From assembly GCA_041619555.1 (NCBI GenBank), contig JBFKDQ010000012.1, positions 7,939-71,938 on the forward strand: a stretch of 64,000 nt of DNA, in the 5' to 3' direction. This document shows positions 17,598-26,396 of the stretch, piece after piece. The notes beneath the pieces were generated by a model. That model was given only the letters and a program-made list of their open reading frames with translations, had not been told where the DNA came from and did no database searches. Position 1 is the first letter of the stretch; each line of letters opens with the position of its first letter. A program made the position numbers and the translations under genes. The DNA comes from Oceanococcus sp041619555 (GTDB lineage Bacteria; Pseudomonadota; Gammaproteobacteria; Nevskiales; Oceanococcaceae).

Positions 17598-19244
17598 ATG
17601 TACAAATACAACGAACTCGACCAGACCCTGGTCAACGAACGCGTCAATCAGTTCCGCGACCAAACCGAACGCTACTTCCGCGGCGAACTGAGCGAGGCTC
17701 AGTTTCTGCCTCTGCGCCTGCAGAACGGCCTCTACGTGCAACGCTTTGCTCCGATGCTGCGAGTGGCCATTCCCTATGGCACCCTGTCGGCGGTCCAATT
17801 GCGCAAGCTCGCTGAGATCGCACGCAAATATGACAAGGACTTCGCCCACTTCACCACCCGCACCAATGTCCAGTACAACTGGCCAAGACTGGAAGCGGTA
17901 CCGGACATCCTGGCGGCACTGGCCAGCGTCGAAATGCACGCCATCCAGACCAGCGGCAACTGCATTCGCAACACCACCACCGACGCACTTGCCGGTGTTG
18001 CCGCGGATGAAATCGAAGATCCGCGCCCCTGGTGCGAAATCATTCGCCAGTGGTCTACCCTGCACCCCGAGTTCGCGTTCCTGCCGCGTAAATTCAAGAT
18101 TGCGGTCTCGGCCTCGGCGCAGGATCGCGCCGCTTCCCGGGTGCATGACATCGGTCTGCAACTGCGCCACGATGACGCCGGCCAGACCTGTTTCGATGTC
18201 ATCGTCGGCGGCGGGCTCGGGCGTACGCCGATTCTGGGCAGCCTGATTCGTCAGGGCCTGCCCTGGCCGGAACTGCTGAACTACCTCGAAGCGGTGCTGC
18301 GCGTCTACAACCGGCTTGGCCGACGGGACAACAAGTACAAGGCCAGAATCAAGATTCTGGTGAAAGAAACCGGCCCTCAGCGTTTCGCCGAAATGGTCGA
18401 CAGGGAATGGCAGCATCTGCAAGGCGGTGCGCTGACACTCGAAGATCACAAGGTGGAGAGCATGCGTGCCGCCTTCACCCCACCGAGCTATCGCCAGGAC
18501 GTGCCGGAACAGGGCTTCGAAAGCGCCAGGTCGACCGACCCGGATTTCGCGCGCTGGTGTCAGCACAATCTGCGCCCCCACAAGCAAACCGGTTATCGGG
18601 CCGTGGTGGTTTCGCTCAAAGCCCCGCGGGAGGTGCCTGGGGACTGCTCGAGCACGCAGATGGATGTGGTCGCGGAACTGGCCGAACGCTACGGTTTTAG
18701 CGAGATCCGCGTCATGCACGAGCAGAATCTTGTCCTGCCCGACATCCCGCTGGACCATCTGCACGCGGTCTGGCTCAAGCTGGCAGAGCATGAACTGGCG
18801 ACGCCGAATGTAGGCAAGCTGACCGACATGATCTGCTGCCCTGGCCTCGATTACTGTGCGCTGGCCAATGCCGGCTCGATCGGCGTTGCTCTGGAACTGA
18901 ATCAGCGTCTCGAGAATCTCGATGATCTGTATGACCTGGGCGATCTGCGTCTGAACATGTCCGGCTGCATGAATGGCTGCGGACATCACAGCGTCGGCCA
19001 TATCGGTATCCTGGGCGTCGATAAGAAAGGCGAGGAGTGGTACCAGATTTCGCTCGGCGGCTCGTCACGCAATGACGCCAGCCTGGGCGACCGGCTCGGC
19101 GCGGCGCTGTCGCGCTCCGAAATCGTCAATGGCATAATGGCCCTGCTCAAGGTCTATCTGAACCAGCGCCACGTCGAGGAAAGCTTCGTCGAAACCTATC
19201 GCCGCATCGGCTTGCAGCCATTCAAGGAGGCCGTCTATGTCTGA
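17598..19244 (+). CDS. cysI: CysI-type sulfite (nitrite/sulfite) reductase hemoprotein
   Basis: 548 residues. Six-electron reduction of sulfite to sulfide at a siroheme coupled to a 4Fe-4S cluster. The cluster ligands are visible as Cys414 and Cys420 (CPGLDYC) and Cys457 and Cys461 (SGCMNGCGHHSVGHIG). Two ferredoxin-like half domains are present, with RTNVQYNWP in the substrate region. No cysJ flavoprotein gene is adjacent; instead a DUF934 gene overlaps the end by 8 bases, the arrangement known from pseudomonads. Sulfite is preferred over nitrite as substrate because of cysB and cysG next to it. Confidence 0.93.
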   Translation: MYKYNELDQTLVNERVNQFRDQTERYFRGELSEAQFLPLRLQNGLYVQRFAPMLRVAIPYGTLSAVQLRKLAEIARKYDKDFAHFTTRTNVQYNWPRLEAVPDILAALASVEMHAIQTSGNCIRNTTTDALAGVAADEIEDPRPWCEIIRQWSTLHPEFAFLPRKFKIAVSASAQDRAASRVHDIGLQLRHDDAGQTCFDVIVGGGLGRTPILGSLIRQGLPWPELLNYLEAVLRVYNRLGRRDNKYKARIKILVKETGPQRFAEMVDREWQHLQGGALTLEDHKVESMRAAFTPPSYRQDVPEQGFESARSTDPDFARWCQHNLRPHKQTGYRAVVVSLKAPREVPGDCSSTQMDVVAELAERYGFSEIRVMHEQNLVLPDIPLDHLHAVWLKLAEHELATPNVGKLTDMICCPGLDYCALANAGSIGVALELNQRLENLDDLYDLGDLRLNMSGCMNGCGHHSVGHIGILGVDKKGEEWYQISLGGSSRNDASLGDRLGAALSRSEIVNGIMALLKVYLNQRHVEESFVETYRRIGLQPFKEAVYV

Positions 19245-19722
19245 ACAGGTCCTCAGCCTGAAAGCCGGCCTGATTACGCATGACTGGCTGGACCTCGATG
19301 ACGAGGCCCCCTTGCCGGATGCAGGGCGGAGCCTGCTCAGCCTGGAGCGATGGCTTCGGGAGGGTCCGGCTGCGGCACCTGGGCGCAGCCTGGGTCTCAA
19401 GCTGGCCAATACCTGCGATGTCGAATCCCTGGACGTCGACCTGGACGCCTGTACGCTGATCGCGCTCGAATTTCCAAGTTTTACCGACGGGCGCGCATTC
19501 AGCCAGGCCCGGCTGTTGCGGGAGCGCCTCGGGTTTAGGGGTGAAATCCGTGCATGCGGCGACATTCTGTCGGATCAATTGCTGTATCTGGCGCGCTGCG
19601 GCTTCGATAGTGTTGCTCCGGCGGATCCAACCCAGCTAGGGCGCGCCAAAGAAGCGCTGAGCGAATTTTCCATTGCCTATCAGCCATCCGATTCCGGCCC
19701 CAGACTCCGCCTGGCGCTCTGA
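19237..19722 (+). CDS. DUF934 protein, partner of the sulfite reductase
   Basis: 161 residues. DUF934 proteins almost always follow a nitrite/sulfite reductase gene; their exact task is not settled and may be in electron supply or assembly. Features seen: LALEFPSF-like core (IALEFPSFTDGRAFSQARLL), LRERLGFRGEIRACGD, and a C-terminal YQPSD segment, all typical of the family. An AAGGAGG ribosome site lies inside the 3' end of cysI, and the ATG overlaps its stop by 8 bases, so translation is coupled. Confidence 0.88.
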   Translation: MSEQVLSLKAGLITHDWLDLDDEAPLPDAGRSLLSLERWLREGPAAAPGRSLGLKLANTCDVESLDVDLDACTLIALEFPSFTDGRAFSQARLLRERLGFRGEIRACGDILSDQLLYLARCGFDSVAPADPTQLGRAKEALSEFSIAYQPSDSGPRLRLAL

Positions 19723-19782
19723 GATGGCGACCAGCGCCTCGCCCCGACACGCTGTTCCGTTGCCACGCGCCGCAACGCCTGC

Positions 19783-20370
19783 ATGCGCCCCCCGCCCCGC
19801 CGCGCGCTGAGCATCATCATCCTGGCCGGTGGCCAGGGCACGCGGATGGGACGACGCGACAAGGCGCGCCTGCGTCTGCGCTCCAGCACGCTGCTCGCCC
19901 AGCTCTGTGCCAGCCTGCGACCCCAAGCGGCGGAAATCATCGTGGTGCGACGTCGCCCACGCGCCGCCCTTGGCCTGCCAGCCGGCCTCCGGCTGGCCTG
20001 GGACCGGCAGCGCGACCAGGGTCCGGTCGCCGGCCTGGAAGCCGGCCTGCGCCGCGCCCGGCATGCCTGGTGCCTGTGCCTGCCGGTAGACAGCCTGCAG
20101 CCGCCGGCCAGCCTGCTACGGCAACTCTCGAACCAGCAAGGCCATGGCGCTTACGGCCAGGACGGTGAAACGCCATGCTACCTGCATGCCCTGCTGCCCC
20201 GTCGGCTGCATTTTCGTCTGCATGAATTCCTCAACCATGGCGGTCGCTCCGCCGCCAATGCCTGCGCACGCCTTGATCTCGAAGCAATCGAGCTTGAGGC
20301 AGGCAACAGAACCGTCTGGAGCATCAATACGCGCACCCAATGGCGCCAGGTACGGCGGCGCTCACGATGA
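19783..20370 (+). CDS. mobA: MobA, molybdenum cofactor guanylyltransferase
   Basis: 195 residues. It transfers GMP from GTP to Mo-molybdopterin to form the bis-MGD cofactor of the DMSO reductase family. The nucleotide-binding signature ILAGGQGTRMGRRDKARL is at residues 13-30; DRQRDQGPVAGLEAGL and LCLPVDSLQPP (metal-binding Asp) follow. The protein is rich in Arg. The stop overlaps the moaA start (ATGA, 20367-20370). Presence of mobA suggests at least one bis-MGD enzyme elsewhere in the genome. Confidence 0.9.
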   Translation: MRPPPRRALSIIILAGGQGTRMGRRDKARLRLRSSTLLAQLCASLRPQAAEIIVVRRRPRAALGLPAGLRLAWDRQRDQGPVAGLEAGLRRARHAWCLCLPVDSLQPPASLLRQLSNQQGHGAYGQDGETPCYLHALLPRRLHFRLHEFLNHGGRSAANACARLDLEAIELEAGNRTVWSINTRTQWRQVRRRSR

Positions 20371-21338
20371 CTCTGCGCGACAGCCAGGGCCGGGCGCATC
20401 ATAAACTCCGCATTTCGCTCACTGATCGCTGCAATTTCCGTTGCCCCTATTGCATGCCTGAAAAGCCACGCTGGATGCCCGCCAGCCAGCTGCTCAGCCG
20501 CGAAGAACTGCGCCGCATTGCCAGCATTTTCGTGCGTGATCTGGGCATCGAATGCATACGCCTGACCGGCGGCGAACCACTGCTGCGCCGCGATGTGATC
20601 GCGATCGTGGAAGATCTCGCGAGCCTCGAAGCGCAGGGCCTGCAACGCCTGTCGATGACATCCAATGGCGTGCGCCTCGCGCCGCTGGCACGCCAGCTGG
20701 CCGGCGCCGGCCTGCAGGACATCAATGTGTCCCTCGACTCTCTCGACCCGGCGCAATTCCAGCGCCTCAGCCGTGGCCGCTATGGACTGGCCGATGTGCT
20801 GACCGGGATTCGCGCAGCCCGGCAAGCCGGCCTGGGCGTCAAGCTCAATTGCGTCATCATCCGCGGCTACAACGAAGATCAGATCCTGCCCCTGCTGCAC
20901 TGGTCACGGCAACACGAACTGGAATTGCGTTTCATCGAATTCATGCCGCTGGACGACGAGGCGCTCTGGACCCAGGAACGGGTGGTCAGCTCCGACGAAA
21001 TCCTCGCCACGATCAACCAGGAGATGGCCTGCGAAGCGCTGCCTGCAGTTGGCTCGCCGGCACGGCGCTACCGGTTGGCGAACGGTCAGGCGTTCGGCAT
21101 CATCGCCACCGTCAGCGCACCATTTTGCGCACGCTGCGACAGACTGCGTCTGACCGCCAACGGTCGGCTCTATACCTGCCTGTTCGGCAAGGAAGGCACA
21201 GCGCTTCAGGGCCAGGCCGAAGACCCCGCCCGCCTGCGCGACATCATCCGCGATGCCGTGCTGCGCAAGCCAGCGGGCTATGTCGCCGAACCGGGCTATG
21301 CTGAACGTGAAGTCCGCATGTACCAACTTGGCGGCTGA
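20367..21338 (+). CDS. moaA: MoaA, GTP 3',8-cyclase
   Basis: 323 residues, radical SAM enzyme for the first step of molybdopterin synthesis. N-terminal cluster ligands Cys22, Cys26 and Cys29 (CNFRCPYCM), the SAM-binding GGEPLLR, and the C-terminal cluster motif CARCDRLRLTANGRLYTC. The chain ends in Gly-Gly, the conserved tail that enters the active site. The ATG at 20367 is chosen over an upstream frame start because it gives the ATGA overlap with mobA and the family N-terminus. Confidence 0.96.
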   Translation: MTLRDSQGRAHHKLRISLTDRCNFRCPYCMPEKPRWMPASQLLSREELRRIASIFVRDLGIECIRLTGGEPLLRRDVIAIVEDLASLEAQGLQRLSMTSNGVRLAPLARQLAGAGLQDINVSLDSLDPAQFQRLSRGRYGLADVLTGIRAARQAGLGVKLNCVIIRGYNEDQILPLLHWSRQHELELRFIEFMPLDDEALWTQERVVSSDEILATINQEMACEALPAVGSPARRYRLANGQAFGIIATVSAPFCARCDRLRLTANGRLYTCLFGKEGTALQGQAEDPARLRDIIRDAVLRKPAGYVAEPGYAEREVRMYQLGG

Positions 21339-21428
21339 AGTCAGCAGCGCGCGGCCTGAGAAATATTTGACCTGTCTTCGCGCCCGCAGTCACACCGCTG
21401 TGCAAGCCCCCACGGTAAACTCCCCGTC

Positions 21429-21671
21429 ATGAATCTGATTCTGATCCCCTACGGCCCGCTCGTTGATGTCCTTGGCGAGGGCCCGCTCAACATCGAATGC
21501 CCGGCCACCACCGCAGCAGAGTTGTTGGCCTGGCTGCATCAGCAGTACCCGGCCCTGCAGGCCTGGCGTGGTCGCATTGCCTGCGGCCTTGGGGATGAAC
21601 TGCTGCGTGCCGCCTCGCCGCTTGGCGAAGCTCAGCGCATCGCCCTGATTCCCCCGGTTAGCGGAGGTTGA
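21429..21671 (+). CDS. moaD: MoaD, molybdopterin synthase small (sulfur-carrier) subunit
   Basis: 80 residues, ubiquitin-like fold, ending in the Gly-Gly that is adenylated by MoeB and converted to a thiocarboxylate. LIPPVSGG is the diagnostic tail. moaE starts on the very next base. A 90-base gap separates it from moaA; a TAAACT hexamer at 21416-21421 ends seven bases before the ATG with no obvious ribosome site, so a leaderless start is possible. Confidence 0.94.
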   Translation: MNLILIPYGPLVDVLGEGPLNIECPATTAAELLAWLHQQYPALQAWRGRIACGLGDELLRAASPLGEAQRIALIPPVSGG

Positions 21672-22097
21672 ATGAAACATTTGTGTAACGGGCCGATCGC
21701 CCTTGAAGCCCTGCTGGCCTGTGACGATCCAGCCTGCGGCGCCGCCCTGCTCTTCACCGGCTGCGTGCGCGAGCACAACGAGGGCCGCGCCGTCAGCGGC
21801 ATGCTGTACACCGCCCACGAAAGACTCGCGGACAAGGCCTTGGCGGACATTTGCAGCGAAGCGCTGCAGCAGTTCGAGATCCGCTCCTGTCGGATCATCC
21901 ATCGCCTGGGCGAACTGCGCCTCGGCGACATCAGTGTCGCCATTGCCGTTCAGTCCGCCCACCGCCCCGCCGCCTACGAGGCCTCACGCTGGGCGATCGA
22001 GGCGATCAAACAGCGCGTTCCGATCTGGAAGAAGGAACATTACATCGATGGCGCCAGCCGCCACCTCGACGGCCACACCCTGGATGCCGCCCTGTGA
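21672..22097 (+). CDS. moaE: MoaE, molybdopterin synthase catalytic subunit
   Basis: 141 residues. With MoaD it inserts two sulfurs into cyclic pyranopterin monophosphate. Family motifs: GCVREHNEGRAVSGMLYTAHE, HRLGELRLGDISVAIAV, SAHRPAAYEASRWAIEAIKQ and the catalytic region VPIWKKEHYIDG. It begins directly after the moaD stop and its own stop overlaps the next start (GTGA, 22094-22097). Confidence 0.96.
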   Translation: MKHLCNGPIALEALLACDDPACGAALLFTGCVREHNEGRAVSGMLYTAHERLADKALADICSEALQQFEIRSCRIIHRLGELRLGDISVAIAVQSAHRPAAYEASRWAIEAIKQRVPIWKKEHYIDGASRHLDGHTLDAAL

Positions 22098-23026
22098 GAG
22101 ACATCAGCCAGAAACCCAGCACCTTGCGCATGGCCCGAGCCGAAGCCTGGGTGCGCATGCCGGCGGACTGTCGGCAGCGCATCGAACAGGGCACCCTCGA
22201 CAAGGGCGATGTTCGCGAAGCCGCCCGCGTCGCCGGCCTGATGGGCATCAAACGTTGCTGGGAGTTGCTACCCCATTGCCACCCCATCCCCCTGCAGCAC
22301 AGTGCGGTGGACTTCGAACTCAGCGATGAGGGACTGCGAATCGAGACCATGGTCGCCACCATCGGCCCCACCGGGGTCGAGATGGAGGCGCTCAGCGGCG
22401 TCAGCATCGCCGCCCTGACGGTATACGACATGCTCAAGCCGCATGCCGGAATGGATCTGAGCATCGATTCCATGCGTCTGCTGGAAAAAACCGGCGGCAA
22501 GTCCGACTTTCGCCGCCACCTCAAACGCGCGCAGCGCGCCTGCGTGATCACCGTCTCCACCGAGGTGACCCAGGGCAGCAAGGCGGACAGCGCAGCGAAC
22601 TGGCTGCATCAGGCCCTGGAGCAGGCCGGATTCGCCCCGTTGCAGCGGCTGCAGGTGGCGGCCGATGCCAACGCCATCACCCGGGCCGTCGGCGACGCCG
22701 TGGCGCAGGATTGCGCGCTGATTGCCACCGTAGGCGGCACCGGCCTGTCCCAGGATGACTGCTGTGTCGAGGCGGTCACACCCTTGCTGGAACGCCAGAT
22801 CCCCGGCCTGATGGAAACCGCCCGCCAGTTCGGCCAACAGCGCACGCCGCTGGCCCTGATTTCACGCGGGGTCGCAGGCCAGATCGGTCACACTCTGCTC
22901 GTCACGCTGCCCGGCAGCCGGGGGGGCGTGGAACAGAGCTGGCAGGCCATCGCGATCGGCACCCTGCACGCGATCGGCGTGATCCGCCGCCCCCTGGCCA
23001 GCCAGGACGGATCAGCCGGGGCCTGA
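22094..23026 (+). CDS. moaCB: MoaC-MoaB fusion: cyclic pyranopterin monophosphate synthase plus MoaB/MogA-type domain
   Basis: 310 residues. Residues 1 to about 150 are MoaC: KGDVREAARVAGLMGIKR, LPHCHPI, EMEALSGVSIAALTVYDM and the catalytic stretch LLEKTGGKSDF. From about 152 a MoaB/MogA domain follows: VITVSTEVTQGSKADSA, then IATVGGTGLSQDDCCVEAV, the MPT-binding GGTG motif. MoaC makes cPMP from the MoaA product; the MoaB part probably binds or adenylylates molybdopterin. The GTG start at 22094 is set by the overlap with the moaE stop. The fused form is known in other proteobacteria. moeA and moeB are not in the window. Confidence 0.93.
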   Translation: MRDISQKPSTLRMARAEAWVRMPADCRQRIEQGTLDKGDVREAARVAGLMGIKRCWELLPHCHPIPLQHSAVDFELSDEGLRIETMVATIGPTGVEMEALSGVSIAALTVYDMLKPHAGMDLSIDSMRLLEKTGGKSDFRRHLKRAQRACVITVSTEVTQGSKADSAANWLHQALEQAGFAPLQRLQVAADANAITRAVGDAVAQDCALIATVGGTGLSQDDCCVEAVTPLLERQIPGLMETARQFGQQRTPLALISRGVAGQIGHTLLVTLPGSRGGVEQSWQAIAIGTLHAIGVIRRPLASQDGSAGA

Positions 23027-23034
23027 GACCAGGA

Positions 23035-23056
23035 GCAGCGCCGCCCCGAACGCTGC
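23035..23056. terminator. Hairpin between convergent moaCB and serS
   Basis: GCAGCG at 23035-23040 pairs with CGCTGC at 23051-23056 around a 10-base loop, in the 39-base gap between two converging genes. There is no T tract, so support is mainly positional. Confidence 0.3.
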
Positions 23057-23065
23057 GCTTGCCCC

Positions 23066-24340
23066 TCAGACCGGAGGCAGCACCAAAGGACCGCGCCAGT
23101 AGGGCGCCAGAGCCTCCGGCAGCCGGATGCTGCCATCGGCCTGCTGGCCATTTTCCAGCAATGCCAGAAGGGTCCGCCCCACCGCCAGGCCGGAGCCATT
23201 GAGGGTGTGTACCAGTTCCGGCTTCTTCTGCTCGGGGCTGCGCCAGCGCGCCTGCAGGCGACGGGCCTGGAAATCCAGGAAGTTGCTGCAGGACGAAATC
23301 TCCCGATAGGTCTGCTGTGAGGGCAGCCAGACTTCCAGATCATAGGTCTTGGCGGCGGAGAAACCGAGGTCGCCGGTGCACAGGCTCACCGTGCGATACG
23401 GCAGCTCCAGCAGCTGCAGAATGGTTTCGGCGTCCGCGGTCAGTTGTTCCAGTGCATTCCAGGACTGCGAAGGGTGCACGATCTGCACCAGTTCGACCTT
23501 CTCGAACTGATGCTGCCGGATCAGGCCACGGGTATCACGACCGTGCGAGCCGGCCTCCGAACGAAAACACGGGGTGTGGGCAACGAACTTCAGCGGCAGA
23601 TCCGCCAGGTCACTGATGTGATCGCGCACCAGATTGGTCACCGGCACTTCGGCCGTAGGCGCCAGGTACCAGTCGGTCCCCTGCAATGCGAACAGATCTT
23701 CCTCGAACTTGGGCAACTGACCGGTACCCTGCAGACTGTCGCGATTGACGATGTAGGGCACGTAGACTTCTTGGTAACCATGCTGCTCGGTGTGCACGTC
23801 CAACATGAACTGCACCAGGGCGCGTTGCAGTCTCGCCAGCGCACCCTTGAGCACCACGAAACGTGCGCCGGTAATCTGCGCGGCAGCGGCGAAATCGATG
23901 CCACCGATCGCTTCGCCCAGCGCCACATGGTCGAGCGCTTCCGGATTGCGATTCACCTCACCCCAGCGACGGATTTCGACGTTATCCGCTTCGCTGTCGC
24001 CTTTCGGCACATCATCCGCCGGCAGATTCGGGATGCGCAAGCTCCAGTCCTGCATTCGCTGGCGGATCTCTTCCAACTGCTGCTTGAGGCCGTCGAGCTC
24101 CTCGCCCAGGGCTGCCATTTCCTCCCGCAAAGGCGCGATATCGGCTCCTGCCGCCTTGAGTTTGCCGATTTCCCTGGAACGCGCATTGCGCTGAGCCTGC
24201 AGTTCTTCGGTGCGCGTCTGCGTCGCCTTGCGTTCCTGCTCCAGGCCATGGAATTCGTCGACATCGAGCGCGAACCCGCGCCGTGCGAGCGCCTGGGTCA
24301 CGGCCTCGATATCCGTGCGTAATAGTTTGGGCTCCAGCAT
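23066..24340 (-). CDS. serS: SerS, seryl-tRNA synthetase
   Basis: 424 residues, class II synthetase. N-terminal long coiled-coil arm (about 25-100) that grips the tRNA-Ser variable arm, then the catalytic domain with motif 2 (FRSEAGSHGRDTRGLIRQHQFEKVE, cited in part) and motif 3 (NGSGLAVGRTLLALLE). Length and ends are normal. Last gene of the minus-strand chain ftsK-lolA-vanZ-like-rarA-crcB-serS, starting 33 bases after the crcB stop. Confidence 0.97.
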   Translation of the reverse strand: MLEPKLLRTDIEAVTQALARRGFALDVDEFHGLEQERKATQTRTEELQAQRNARSREIGKLKAAGADIAPLREEMAALGEELDGLKQQLEEIRQRMQDWSLRIPNLPADDVPKGDSEADNVEIRRWGEVNRNPEALDHVALGEAIGGIDFAAAAQITGARFVVLKGALARLQRALVQFMLDVHTEQHGYQEVYVPYIVNRDSLQGTGQLPKFEEDLFALQGTDWYLAPTAEVPVTNLVRDHISDLADLPLKFVAHTPCFRSEAGSHGRDTRGLIRQHQFEKVELVQIVHPSQSWNALEQLTADAETILQLLELPYRTVSLCTGDLGFSAAKTYDLEVWLPSQQTYREISSCSNFLDFQARRLQARWRSPEQKKPELVHTLNGSGLAVGRTLLALLENGQQADGSIRLPEALAPYWRGPLVLPPV

Positions 24341-24373
24341 GCGTACGTACTTCTGGGAAAAAGGCCGGCAATT

Positions 24374-24742
24374 TTACATGAGGCGCCGGGCCAGTATCAG
24401 GCCAAGCAAGGCGGCGCCGAGAGACAGGATCACGGTGGTGCTCATGTAAATGAAAAAAGCGCTGTAACGCCCGCCGTCCAGCAGCCGTATGGCATCGAGC
24501 GAAAAGGTCGAAAAGGTCGTGAATCCCCCGAGGATCCCGACCACGAGGAAAACATACACCGGATGATCGGTCCCCAGACGTCCACCCACCCAGACAAACA
24601 GCAGACCGATCATCAGGCTGCCGGAAACATTCGCGAGCAGTGGCGCATAGGGAAAACTGGCGCCCTCCAGCAGGCGGCTCAAGGCGTAGCGCAGACAGGC
24701 CCCCAGGGCGCCGCCGAGGGCCACCGCAAACCAGACCATCAT
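24374..24742 (-). CDS. crcB: CrcB/Fluc fluoride exporter
   Basis: 122 residues with four membrane helices. Fluc proteins act as antiparallel dimers that conduct fluoride out of the cell. Signature GGFTTFSTFSLD is intact, as is the N-terminal GALGACLRYALSR segment with LLANVSGS further on. It starts in an ATGA overlap with the rarA stop. I saw no fluoride riboswitch here; its expression seems tied to the operon. Confidence 0.95.
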   Translation of the reverse strand: MMVWFAVALGGALGACLRYALSRLLEGASFPYAPLLANVSGSLMIGLLFVWVGGRLGTDHPVYVFLVVGILGGFTTFSTFSLDAIRLLDGGRYSAFFIYMSTTVILSLGAALLGLILARRLM

Positions 24743-26043
24743 AGCTTGCCTCGATGCCGGGCGCGGCGCGATGCCTGGTGCGCCGCCAGGCTGTCCTGCT
24801 GTGCCTTGCGAATCCGCTGCAGCTTGTCTTCGATGCTCTTTTCCAGCCCCTGGTTGCCGGGCTGGTAATACGTCTGCCCGAGCAATTCATCCGGCAGGTA
24901 ATGCTCACCCCAGGCGACGCCTTGAGGTTCGTCATGCGCATAGCGATAGCCATCTCCATGGCCCAGTTGTTTCTGCAGGCCGGTGGCCGCATTGCGCAGA
25001 TGCGCCGGCACCGGCAGGCTGCCGTGCCGCTGCACTGCGGCCTGCGCCTGCCCCCAGGCGACATACACCGCATTGCTCTTCGGAGCGCAGGCCAGATAGA
25101 CCGCCGCCTGGGCGAGCGCAAGATCGCCCTCGGGGCTGCCCAGACGCTCCCACACCTCGGCCGCATCCAGGCACAGACCGAGCAGGCGCGGATCGGCATT
25201 GCCGATATCCTCGCTGGCCATGCGGATCAATCGACGGGCGACATAGCGCGGATCGCAGCCGCCATCCAGCATGCGTGCGAGCCAGTACAGGGCGGCATCC
25301 GGGTCGCTGCCCCGCACCGACTTATGGAGTGCCGAAATCTGTTCGTAGAACACATCACCGGCTTTGTCGAAAGCCCGCGGCTGTGCGCGCAAGGCCAGTT
25401 CCACCGTCGCACTGTCGATGTGTCCGTCACGGGCCAGACTGGCGACCTGCTCCAGCATGCCCAGTGCACGCCGGGCATCGCCATCGGCCAGTTCGACCAG
25501 ACGGCTGCGGGCCTCTGGCGCAAGCACAAACTCGCCGTGCAGCCCCTGCGGCGCGTTCAGCGCACGCTCGATCACGGCCACCAGCGCTTCGGCATTCAGG
25601 CTTTCCAGGACCACCACCTGCAATCTCGACAGCAAGGCGCGATTGATGCTGAACGAAGGGTTTTCCGTGGTCGCACCGAAAAAGACAATGCGGCCGCTCT
25701 CCAGCCACGGCAGCAAGGCATCCTGCTGGCCTTTGTTGAAGCGATGCACCTCATCCATGAACAGCACGCCGGCGGGCTGCTCGGGCAAGGCCTCCACCGC
25801 GGCGCGCAGATCCTTTACGCCACTATGCACCGCCGACAAAAAAGCGATGTCACGCCCGCTTTCCTGCGCCAGGACCTGCGCCAGCGTGGTCTTGCCTACA
25901 CCAGGTGGCCCCCAGAACAGCAAGCAGGGCAGCTGCCCCTGCTGCAGGCGGCGGCGCAATCCACCTTGCGAATCCAGCAGACGTGGTTGCCCGACGATCT
26001 CGTCGAGGCAACGGGGACGCATCCGCTCGGCCAGGGGTTTCAA
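24739..26043 (-). CDS. rarA: RarA (MgsA), replication-associated recombination AAA+ ATPase
   Basis: 434 residues. Clamp-loader-like ATPase that acts at stalled replication forks with SSB. Walker A WGPPGVGKTTLAQ, Walker B LFMDEVHRFNKGQQD, sensor 1 GATTENPSF, and the C-terminal tetramerisation segment. The TTG at 26043 (MKPLAERMRPRCLDEIVGQ) is chosen because it overlaps the upstream stop (TTGA) and matches the family N-terminus; a much longer frame upstream adds low-complexity residues antisense to no family. The ATG at residue 8 is an alternative. Confidence 0.93.
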   Translation of the reverse strand: MKPLAERMRPRCLDEIVGQPRLLDSQGGLRRRLQQGQLPCLLFWGPPGVGKTTLAQVLAQESGRDIAFLSAVHSGVKDLRAAVEALPEQPAGVLFMDEVHRFNKGQQDALLPWLESGRIVFFGATTENPSFSINRALLSRLQVVVLESLNAEALVAVIERALNAPQGLHGEFVLAPEARSRLVELADGDARRALGMLEQVASLARDGHIDSATVELALRAQPRAFDKAGDVFYEQISALHKSVRGSDPDAALYWLARMLDGGCDPRYVARRLIRMASEDIGNADPRLLGLCLDAAEVWERLGSPEGDLALAQAAVYLACAPKSNAVYVAWGQAQAAVQRHGSLPVPAHLRNAATGLQKQLGHGDGYRYAHDEPQGVAWGEHYLPDELLGQTYYQPGNQGLEKSIEDKLQRIRKAQQDSLAAHQASRRARHRGKL

Positions 26044-26396
26044 ACACGCACCCCGGCCGGCCGCAACAGACCGACACCCAGCCACCAGCCCAGGCCGGCA
26101 CCGAGCAGGTCGGCCAGCCAGTCCAGAATATCGGCGCTGCGCCAGTCGGTCAGGCCCTGCAGCAGTTCGATCAGGCCACCGAATCCGGCCAGGAGCAGCA
26201 AAACCGCCAGCAGTTCCGTCCGCAGGCCCAGCCACAGCCCAGCGCCAAGAAACATCAGCAGATGCACCAGCTTGTCCATCCAGGGCGGTGACGGAACCGC
26301 CGTGTCCAGATCCAGCGGCAACAGGCACAGACCGCTGCAGACGATCAGCCAGACGAGACCGCCGGCAAACCAGACCAGCTCAGGAATCCGCACGCT
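26040..26396 (-). CDS. VanZ-like small membrane protein
   Basis: 118 residues starting MSVRIPELVWFAG; another ATG six codons upstream (26414) is possible. Four predicted membrane segments with the VanZ-like core DKLVHLLMFLGAGLWLGL and ELLQGLTDWRSADILDWLADLLG. VanZ-type proteins are small integral membrane proteins of mostly unknown role; the name comes from a teicoplanin-resistance gene but resistance is not implied. It lies between lolA and rarA, overlapping both. Confidence 0.8.
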   Translation of the reverse strand, partial: SVRIPELVWFAGGLVWLIVCSGLCLLPLDLDTAVPSPPWMDKLVHLLMFLGAGLWLGLRTELLAVLLLLAGFGGLIELLQGLTDWRSADILDWLADLLGAGLGWWLGVGLLRPAGVRV

